Below, one piece after another: positions 1 to 4,854 of a DNA stretch of 5,915 nucleotides. The notes below the pieces were generated by a model. That model ran no database searches. It was given only the letters and a program-made list of their open reading frames with translations, and had not been told where the DNA came from. The DNA comes from Pseudomonadota bacterium (GTDB lineage: Bacteria > Myxococcota_A > Polyangia > Fen-1088). Numbering within the stretch: the stretch's first letter is position 1; every line of letters starts with the position of its first letter. Position numbers and translations under genes: made by a program. Location of the stretch: contig JAEXQJ010000141.1 in the NCBI GenBank assembly GCA_023438785.1, positions 1 through 5,915 on the forward strand, read 5' to 3'.

Positions 1-612
1 GCCTGGGACCCCGAGTTGGCCAGCCTGCGGCGCCAGATCCCCAACCTACCCCCGGCCTTGCGCCGGACCATCGTGCCCCGGGCCGTGGGCGTGGGACTCG
101 TGGAGGCGGCCGTGGGCGCAACGCAAACCATCAACGAAACCCGAGCGACTGCCGTCATTTTCGTGGGCACGGCGGGTCTTTACCCAGGGCGCCCCTCTCA
201 GGTGAGGTCGGCGGAGGTCGTGGCTGCCCGCCGCATCGTGCTGCTCGATTCGACCGTCCTGCGCGGCCAGTCCTTCTTTCCCGCCGCCTTGCCCACCACC
301 GCGGCGGTGACTCAGGCCTTGCGGGAACGACTCGCAAAACAGGGCGTCGTGCAAGGCGATGTGGCCTGCCCGCTGGGGATCACCCGAAGCCTGGCCGCGG
401 CCCGGCGCATGGCCCGCGACCTGGACTGCGACGTGGAAAACCTGGAGGCCTTCGCCGTGGCCCGCGCCGCCGCCGCTCGTGGGCTGCCCTTCGCGGCTTT
501 GCTGGGCATCAGCAATCCGGTGGGCCCCGCCGGGCATCAGGCGTGGAAGCGCCACGCGGACCAAGCGGCCCAAGCGGCCTGCCAAGCAGCCCTGTCGCTC
601 ATCATCAGCTGA
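1..612 (+). CDS. mqnB: Probable futalosine hydrolase MqnB, 5'-partial
   Basis: This looks like a nucleosidase of the PNP/MTAN phosphorylase superfamily, most likely the cytoplasmic enzyme that removes the base from futalosine (or aminodeoxyfutalosine) in menaquinone synthesis. The frame is open to the left edge and gives 203 visible residues beginning 'AWDPELASLR'. Family members are about 220-230 residues, so only a few N-terminal codons seem missing; the TTG at position 16 is therefore not taken as the start. Seen: a glycine-rich strand 'VGVGLVEAA', then 'FVGTAGLYPG', then 'VENLEAFAVARA', which matches the family substrate-site motif (usually ExMExxAxA), then 'GISNPVG' near the C-terminus. 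In MTAN-type enzymes the last motif carries a catalytic Asp; here it is Asn, which I recall from MqnB-type proteins. The pathway call is supported by mqnD about 0.8 kb away. A different nucleosidase of the superfamily is the main alternative. Confidence 0.62.
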   Translation, partial: AWDPELASLRRQIPNLPPALRRTIVPRAVGVGLVEAAVGATQTINETRATAVIFVGTAGLYPGRPSQVRSAEVVAARRIVLLDSTVLRGQSFFPAALPTTAAVTQALRERLAKQGVVQGDVACPLGITRSLAAARRMARDLDCDVENLEAFAVARAAAARGLPFAALLGISNPVGPAGHQAWKRHADQAAQAACQAALSLIIS

Positions 613-646
613 TTGGGCCGACCCTGTGCTAGAGATCCCCACGCGA

Positions 647-1348
647 ATGGCGCAAATCCTGGTCATCGAGGACGAGCCGGACATCCGGCAGATCCTGGAA
701 TTCAACCTCCGCCAAGCGGGCCATCACGTGACCTGCGCCGAGCGAGGCGACCTGGGCCTGGCGGCCGCGCGCCAGCACCGGCCGGACCTGGTCCTGCTCG
801 ATCTCATGTTGCCCGACATCTCGGGGCTCGAAATCTGTCGTGCCATCAAGAACGATGCGGAGCTGCGCGAGGCCGCGGTGATCATGCTGACCGCCCGGGG
901 TGGCGAGATCGATCGCGTGGTGGGGTTCGAGCTGGGCGCGGATGACTACGTGGTCAAGCCCTTCAGCGTGCGCGAGCTCATGTTGCGCATACAGGCCGTG
1001 CTGCGCCGGACACAGGGCGGGCGAGAGCCGACTGTCGCGGGCGCCGTGGCCTTCGGTCGACTGCGCATCGATCACGACGCCCACCGGGCTTGGGTCGACG
1101 AGGCGGAGGTGGCCCTCACGGCCTTGGAAATGCGCCTGCTGTGGACCCTTTACCAACGCCGCGGCCGCGTGCAGTCCCGCGGCACGCTCCTGGACGACGT
1201 CAGGGAGGCCAGCCCGGAGAACAACACCCGCACGGTGGACACGCACGTCAAGCGCCTGCGAGAAAAACTGGGCGCGGCCGGTGAATATGTGGAGACCGTG
1301 CGCGGCGTCGGCTACCGCTTCGCCCCCGACCCGGAATCACAACGTTGA
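647..1348 (+). CDS. OmpR/PhoB-family response regulator
   Basis: A two-component response regulator of 233 aa, the usual length for the family, acting as a phosphorylation-controlled DNA-binding transcription factor. The receiver domain spans about residues 3-121: acidic pair E8/D9, phosphoacceptor D52 in 'LLDLMLPD', switch T82, Y101 and conserved K104 in 'DDYVVKPF'. A winged-helix DNA-binding domain covers about 133-226, with the recognition-helix segment 'RTVDTHVKRLREKLG' and the wing 'VETVRGVGYRF'. The ATG at 647 is chosen because it puts the first beta strand at the normal place. An in-frame GTG at 626 would add seven residues. The only SD-like bases are a weak AGAG at 631-634. It lies 34 nt after mqnB on the same strand, so the two may be co-transcribed. 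No sensor kinase lies next to it: mqnD follows on the opposite strand. The signal and targets cannot be read from the sequence. Confidence 0.95.
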   Translation: MAQILVIEDEPDIRQILEFNLRQAGHHVTCAERGDLGLAAARQHRPDLVLLDLMLPDISGLEICRAIKNDAELREAAVIMLTARGGEIDRVVGFELGADDYVVKPFSVRELMLRIQAVLRRTQGGREPTVAGAVAFGRLRIDHDAHRAWVDEAEVALTALEMRLLWTLYQRRGRVQSRGTLLDDVREASPENNTRTVDTHVKRLREKLGAAGEYVETVRGVGYRFAPDPESQR

Positions 1349-1357
1349 CCACTGTCG

Positions 1358-1374
1358 CCCCAGGATGCCTGGGG
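1358..1374. terminator. Hairpin in convergent gap, possible bidirectional terminator
   Basis: CCCCAGG-ATG-CCTGGGG is a perfect 7-bp stem with a 3-nt loop, starting 9 nt after the response-regulator stop codon. It is symmetric, so it would also form in the transcript running out of mqnD from the other side. There is no T-tract on either strand, so it is not a classical intrinsic terminator. It could be a U-less hairpin terminator or a 3'-end stabiliser. Its position immediately after the stop in a convergent gap is the main support. Confidence 0.4.
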
Positions 1375-1412
1375 ATGAGCGGAAGCGCAGGCCGGCCCGG
1401 GCGCGGATCGGC

Positions 1413-1432
1413 GGCCCTGGTCGCCTTGGGCC
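1413..1432. terminator. Second GC-rich hairpin downstream of mqnD
   Basis: GGCCC at 1413-1417 and GGGCC at 1428-1432 form a 5-bp stem. It can be extended past a T/T mismatch by G-T and G-C pairs around a TCGC loop. It lies 14 nt beyond the mqnD stop codon on the minus strand, a plausible place for a 3' end. No T-tract follows. In sequence this GC-rich, short inverted repeats occur by chance, so this is weak. Confidence 0.2.
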
Positions 1433-1446
1433 TCGGAGGGCACCTC

Positions 1447-2304
1447 TCAGGGCGCCCAGTCCACCGAACAGGACGCCGGTAGAAGCCCCGCCCGGCCGGC
1501 GCGCGCGAAGAGCTCGTCCACGGCTCGCCGGACATCGTCGGCCATGCCCCGCGTGTCCTCGTTGGCGTACATGCCCAGGTAGCGATCGAGCAGCTCCTTG
1601 CGCGCCAGCGCCGCCTCGCCGCGATCCTCGGCAGCCAACACATCGATGACCTCGTCGCGATGGGCCAAGGCCCACGCGATAGCCTCGCGTAGCACGGCGG
1701 ACACCCGCGCCACCACCTCGGGCCCCAGCCCGCGCCGAATCACGTTCACCCCGAGGGGCAGCGGCAGCCCGGTCTGCGCCTTCCACCACTCGCCCAACTC
1801 GGCCACGCGCGCGCACCCGCGCCCCGCGTACAGCAGCCGGCCCTCGTGAATCAAAAGGGCCGCATCGATCTCGCCGGCGTCCAGGGCGTCGAAGGCTCGC
1901 GCGAAGGGCGCGATGGGCACCAGCACGGGCACGAGCCCTGGCTGCATGAGCCGCAGCACCAGCCAGGCCGTCGTGCTCGGGCCTGGAATGCCCACCTGGC
2001 GCCCCGCCAGCTCGGCCAGGGTCATCGCTCGCTTGGCCACCACCACGGGCCCGAACCCGCGGCCCACCGAAGCCCCGTGGGGCAGCAGCAGATAGCGCTG
2101 CGCCAGCTCGGGATACGCCCCCAGGGAGACCGCGACCACGTCGGCCTGTCCGGCCGCAGCCAGGGCGTTGAGAGAGGCCGTGTCCGCGCGTTGATGGGAG
2201 AACTCCAGCCCCCGCGTGTCCACGGCCCCGATGCGCAAGGCGTGGAACATGAAGGCATCGTCCGCATCGACGGAATAGGCCAGGGAAATCCGCACGTCCC
2301 GCAC
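1447..2304 (-). CDS. mqnD: 1,4-dihydroxy-6-naphthoate synthase MqnD
   Basis: MqnD converts cyclic dehypoxanthinylfutalosine to 1,4-dihydroxy-6-naphthoate in the futalosine route to menaquinone. It is a cytoplasmic enzyme with a periplasmic-binding-protein fold. The protein is 285 aa, normal for the family. Seen: the N-terminal 'AYSVDADDAFMFHAL', equivalent to the S-P-D-(S/A)-D-D-A-F-M-F motif; 'VVAVSLGAYPEL'; 'LLPHGASVGRGFGP'; the 'PGPSTTAWL' loop (about 107-115); and 'LLIHEGRLLY', in which H153 aligns with the histidine proposed as catalytic base in characterised MqnD. The GTG start at 2304-2302 is preceded by GGAG (2309-2312) with a short 4-nt spacer; the next in-frame GTG (V4) would have a longer spacer and is an alternative. 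It is convergent with mqnB and the response regulator and divergent from the acyltransferase gene. Confidence 0.92.
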   Translation of the reverse strand: MRDVRISLAYSVDADDAFMFHALRIGAVDTRGLEFSHQRADTASLNALAAAGQADVVAVSLGAYPELAQRYLLLPHGASVGRGFGPVVVAKRAMTLAELAGRQVGIPGPSTTAWLVLRLMQPGLVPVLVPIAPFARAFDALDAGEIDAALLIHEGRLLYAGRGCARVAELGEWWKAQTGLPLPLGVNVIRRGLGPEVVARVSAVLREAIAWALAHRDEVIDVLAAEDRGEAALARKELLDRYLGMYANEDTRGMADDVRRAVDELFARAGRAGLLPASCSVDWAP

Positions 2305-2347
2305 TGTACTCCGGGCGATCGGCGCTGTCCTCCCTGGCCATTCCCGC

Positions 2348-2353
2348 TACTAT
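2348..2353 (+). promoter_or_regulatory. Candidate -10 element for the acyltransferase gene
   Basis: TACTAT at 2348-2353 matches TATAAT at four of six bases and ends six bases before the GTG start at 2360. Transcription would then begin at or next to the start codon, giving a leaderless mRNA, consistent with the absence of any SD sequence there. The -35 region (about 2325-2330, CTGTCC) is poor. The same segment read on the other strand (GATAGT, 2354-2349) could serve mqnD. The whole divergent gap is only 55 bp, so the control elements of both genes must overlap here or lie inside coding sequence. Confidence 0.3.
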
Positions 2354-2359
2354 CCCCGC

Positions 2360-3511
2360 GTGCCCGACACCGTCTCGCCCGTCCCGCCTGCCCGACCTAC
2401 CCGCATCGACGAGATCGACTGGCTGCGTGGCGTGGCGGTGGCGCTCATGATCCTGGCGCACGGGTTCGACGCCTGGCTACTTCCCTCTGCCAAGACCGGC
2501 CTAGCCTACGAGGCCATCAGGCTGCTGAGCGGGATCCCGTCGCGCCTTTTTCTCTTCCTGGTGGGCATCTCGGCCGCCATCCAGTTCGAGACCCAAATGG
2601 CGCGCGGCCTGAGCACGTCCACCATGCGATCGCGCCTGCTGCGCCGAGGTCTGCAGATCCTGGTCTTGGCCTACCTCTTTCGGCTGCAGGAGTGGATCCT
2701 GTCCAACTTCTGGGGCGGCTGGCAGTCCCTGGTGCGCATCGACATCCTCAATGCCATCGGCGCCTCGATGATCGTGTTGGCTCTTCTGACCACACCCCGG
2801 GGCGGACGGCGCCAGATTGGCGCCGCGCTGGCCGGAGCGGCCTTGTTTCTGGGGCTGGGTACGGTGGTGGGGCCGGCTCACTTCCCGGCCTGGCTTCCGG
2901 CACCGCTCACCTCGTACCTGGGTGGCCAGCGCCCCATCGCCTGGTTTCCCCTCTTCCCTTGGGGGGCCTGGTCACTGACCGGCGTGGCCGTGGGCCACAT
3001 CTGGTTCCAGGCGGCTCGCCAGCCCGGTGGCCTGCGGCGGGCTCTCCTGTTCTCGGGGCTCGTGGGCCTGGTTCTCACGGCGGGGGTCATGCTGGCGCGC
3101 GCACTGGCGCCCAACCTCATCCACTACCCGTCGGCGGTCGTTTTCCAGATGGGCCCGGGCGTCTTCTTCCACCGGCTGGGCCTCATCGGCGTGCTGGCCG
3201 CCGTGGCACATCTGTGGTGTGGGGCGCTCGGCAACCGTTTCTCGGTCATGCGCCAACTCGGCCGGACGTCGCTGTTCATCTACTGGATTCACATCGAGCT
3301 GTGCTACGGCAACGTCGCCGCGTCGTTGAAGGCTCAGCTGCACATCCCCGCGGCCACGCTGGGCATCGTGCTGCTGACCGCTCTCATGCTCGGCGTGTCC
3401 GTGCTCAAGACACGCTATGGTCGAACGCTGTTCACGGAGCTGCGCCGATGGCTGTCAGCGCTGCGCACCCGGTCAAGTCGGGTAGTTGCCGATCGGCTCT
3501 CGTCTGATTAA
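2360..3511 (+). CDS. Polytopic membrane acyltransferase-like protein (DUF1624/HGSNAT type)
   Basis: An integral inner-membrane protein of 383 aa with about ten hydrophobic segments (roughly 21-41, 56-76, 97-113, 124-143, 152-171, 191-215, 228-248, 272-290, 302-317, 331-349). The N-terminal signature is 'RIDEIDWLRGVAVALMILAH' followed by 'SRLFLFLVGISAA'. It resembles the D-x-L-R-G...M...H and F-L-F-L-x-G pattern of the heparan-alpha-glucosaminide N-acetyltransferase catalytic domain and related bacterial DUF1624 proteins. Those carry acyl groups across the membrane onto glycans. H34 is a candidate active-site residue by analogy; the substrate is unknown. A second conserved-looking block is 'SLVRIDILNAIG' (123-134), and 'SLFIYWIHIELCYG' near the end resembles the last helices of acyltransferases. 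The GTG start is the only one that keeps the signature; it has no SD. The neighbouring peptidase suggests a cell-envelope substrate (inference). Confidence 0.8.
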   Translation: MPDTVSPVPPARPTRIDEIDWLRGVAVALMILAHGFDAWLLPSAKTGLAYEAIRLLSGIPSRLFLFLVGISAAIQFETQMARGLSTSTMRSRLLRRGLQILVLAYLFRLQEWILSNFWGGWQSLVRIDILNAIGASMIVLALLTTPRGGRRQIGAALAGAALFLGLGTVVGPAHFPAWLPAPLTSYLGGQRPIAWFPLFPWGAWSLTGVAVGHIWFQAARQPGGLRRALLFSGLVGLVLTAGVMLARALAPNLIHYPSAVVFQMGPGVFFHRLGLIGVLAAVAHLWCGALGNRFSVMRQLGRTSLFIYWIHIELCYGNVAASLKAQLHIPAATLGIVLLTALMLGVSVLKTRYGRTLFTELRRWLSALRTRSSRVVADRLSSD

Positions 3512-3513
3512 CC

Positions 3514-3528
3514 TGCACGCCTCGTGCG
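3514..3528 (+). promoter_or_regulatory. Hairpin enclosing the pbpG start codon
   Basis: GCACG (3515-3519), loop CCT, CGTGC (3523-3527) form a perfect 5-bp GC-rich stem, extendable by a T-G wobble at 3514/3528. The GTG start of the peptidase (3524-3526) lies wholly in the 3' arm. The stem begins three bases after the upstream stop codon (3509-3511), within reach of a terminating ribosome. The structure is seen in sequence; its use in translational coupling is inference. Confidence 0.35.
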
Positions 3529-4663
3529 CCAGGCCCCCAAGATTCTGTTGTTCGTCACTGCAATGCTCGGCGCTGTCGCAGCGCCGGCCTTCTCCACTCA
3601 AGGCGCCTTCGCCAAGGGAACAACCGCCGCACGAGGCAAGGCCAGCGCGAAAAACGCGAAGTCCACCAAGAAGGCGACCAAGCGGACGGCCAAGAAGCCC
3701 AAGCGCAGGCCCGCCAGGAGAGCCACGGCCCGCAAACGAGTCGTTCTGCAGAAGCCCGTGGCGGCCATAAAGGGCAACCTGCCCAACGTCCAGTCCCAGG
3801 GCGCCCTGGTCGTCGATCTCCAGACCAACCAGGAGATCTTCTCTCGCAGGCCCGACGGCCCGCGTGCCATCGCCTCAATCTCCAAGCTGGCCGCGGCCCT
3901 TGTGGTTTCCGAGCGCCACATCCCGCTCGACGAGCTGACCACCATGAAGAAGGTCGATGTCGAGGCCGCGCGCGGTGGCGCCCCGTCGCGCTTGCCCGAG
4001 GGCATGACCCTCTCGAACCGCGATCTCCTGCACGCGGCCCTGCTCGGCTCCGACAATCGGGCCGTCTCCGCCTTGGGCCGTGCGGTGGGCCTGAACACGG
4101 CCGAGTTCACCAAGGCCATGAACCGCAAGGTGGCCGCCTTGGGCCTGCGCGCAACTCACTTTCGCGAGCCGACCGGGTTGTCGCCCGAGAACGTGTCCAC
4201 GCCGCGCGAGGTGCTGGCCATGCTCGCCGCGGCGATGGCCGATCCGCTGCTTGGCCCCATCGTCCGCAAGCCCGAGTACGATGCCCATCCCGTGGGTCGC
4301 CCGCCCATCCATTACAACAGCACCCACCGTCCCGCCGCCCGTTCGAACGTCCACGTCCTGGGCGGCAAGACCGGCTACAACGATCCCGCCCGCTACTGCC
4401 TGGTCATCGCCGTGCGCGTGGATGGCCATGACTACGGCATGGCCCTGCTGGGGACCGAGGGTAAGCTCACCCGCTTCGGCGACGTGGCCCGAGTCGCGGA
4501 CTGGCTCGTCGCGCATCGAGACAAGATGGCCGCCGCGGCCGCCGTGGCAGCCACGCGCGCCGCAGCAGGCGAGCAAGGACCCCCGCTCCCGGCAGACATG
4601 GGGGCCACCCCGGATGGGGCAGCGCCCCAACCCGAAGAGCTGGCCCGCCACACCACGCCGTAG
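3524..4663 (+). CDS. pbpG: PBP7/PbpG-like D-alanyl-D-alanine peptidase (S11) with basic linker
   Basis: A secreted serine DD-peptidase of family S11. By similarity to E. coli PBP7 it probably acts in the periplasm as an endopeptidase cutting DD-crosslinks in peptidoglycan; carboxypeptidase activity is the alternative. Total length is 379 aa. Residues 1-24 form a signal peptide (K6, hydrophobic 7-20, possible cleavage after 'AFS'). Residues 31-72 are a very basic Lys/Arg/Ala/Thr linker with 19 basic and no acidic residues. The catalytic domain starts near 90 ('GALVVDLQTNQEIFSRRP'). SxxK is S118-x-x-K121 ('SISK'), SxN is S176-D-N178, KTG is K282-T-G284; all three are intact. 'REPTGLSPENVST' (214-226) is close to the PBP7 version. 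After 'ADWLVAHRDKM' comes an Ala/Pro-rich tail of about 45 residues with no recognised domain. The GTG start gives the signal peptide but has no SD. It lies 12 nt after the acyltransferase stop, in the same frame, so co-transcription is likely. Confidence 0.9.
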   Translation: MRQAPKILLFVTAMLGAVAAPAFSTQGAFAKGTTAARGKASAKNAKSTKKATKRTAKKPKRRPARRATARKRVVLQKPVAAIKGNLPNVQSQGALVVDLQTNQEIFSRRPDGPRAIASISKLAAALVVSERHIPLDELTTMKKVDVEAARGGAPSRLPEGMTLSNRDLLHAALLGSDNRAVSALGRAVGLNTAEFTKAMNRKVAALGLRATHFREPTGLSPENVSTPREVLAMLAAAMADPLLGPIVRKPEYDAHPVGRPPIHYNSTHRPAARSNVHVLGGKTGYNDPARYCLVIAVRVDGHDYGMALLGTEGKLTRFGDVARVADWLVAHRDKMAAAAAVAATRAAAGEQGPPLPADMGATPDGAAPQPEELARHTTP

Positions 4664-4664
4664 C

Positions 4665-4683
4665 GCCCCAGGACGACGGGGGC
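4665..4683 (+). terminator. Weak hairpin just after pbpG
   Basis: GCCCC (4665-4669) pairs with GGGGC (4679-4683) across a 9-nt loop, starting one base after the pbpG stop codon. The stem is only five pairs and there is no T-run after it. It is the only terminator-like element I see between pbpG and the next gene. The rest of the gap up to about 4740 shows no gene or recognisable element. Confidence 0.2.
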
Positions 4684-4781
4684 CATCACGGCCAGCCAAC
4701 CCGGATTGCACCTGCTGCCAACCCACTTGGCGTCATCTTCGAAAAAGAGAGTGCACGCCTTGAAAACACTGGGGTTCCATT

Positions 4782-4797
4782 TGGTCTCTCTCTTGCT
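4782..4797 (+). promoter_or_regulatory. Putative sigma-54 (-24/-12) promoter
   Basis: TGG at 4782-4784 and TTGCT at 4793-4797 match the two halves of the consensus TGGCACG-N4-TTGCW. The invariant GG (4783-4784) and GC (4795-4796) are at the exact required spacing, with 10 bases between them. The -12 half is perfect; the -24 half keeps TGG but departs in the following CACG (TCTC here). Transcription would start near 4808, leaving a leader of about 47 nt before the start codon at 4855. No enhancer site for an activator is identified. The stretch is pyrimidine-rich (CTCTCTCT), which raises the chance of a coincidental match. Confidence 0.5.
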
Positions 4798-4842
4798 GTA
4801 AGTTACGTGCGACTTGGCTTCACACGTCTCGGCCCTTCCATG

Positions 4843-4848
4843 AGGAGG
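4843..4848 (+). promoter_or_regulatory. Perfect Shine-Dalgarno that decides the VWA lipoprotein start
   Basis: AGGAGG lies six bases before the ATG at 4855, optimal spacing and full complementarity to the anti-SD. Another ATG at 4840, in the same frame, overlaps this site and would add five residues (MRRNF). It has no SD of its own, so 4855 is preferred. This is the only strong SD in the window. Confidence 0.85.
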
Positions 4849-4854
4849 AATTTC

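Noticed and set aside
562..591. Short DNA repeat: CAAGCGGCC twice in tandem, then CAAGCAGCC
   Set aside because: It encodes the Gln-Ala-Ala repeats of a C-terminal helix in mqnB and is most simply explained as local coding repetition.
359..646. N-terminal extension of the response regulator into mqnB
   Set aside because: The extension is Trp/Pro/Arg-rich out-of-frame sequence of mqnB. The receiver domain starts normally at the ATG at 647.
1337..2461. Long open frame of 374 codons on the minus strand
   Set aside because: It overlaps mqnD in another frame and its translation is Arg/Gly/Ala-rich without domains, as expected for a shadow frame in GC-rich coding DNA.
1846..3507. Open frame of 553 codons on the plus strand
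   Set aside because: It crosses mqnD antisense and then runs out of frame through the acyltransferase gene. The product has no family motifs, and both overlapped genes have clear conserved signatures.
3875..4726. 283-codon minus-strand frame opposite pbpG
   Set aside because: It is Gly/His/Arg-rich with no recognisable motif and lies fully antisense to the catalytic core of the peptidase.
4760..4765. TTGAAA as a sigma-70 -35 box before the VWA gene
   Set aside because: No acceptable -10 element is found 16-18 bases downstream; the nearby -24/-12 match is better.
4805..4827. Imperfect inverted repeat (ACGTGCGA / TCACACGT) in the VWA leader
   Set aside because: Seven of eight pairs with an internal mismatch; too weak to call a regulatory RNA, and it does not cover the SD.
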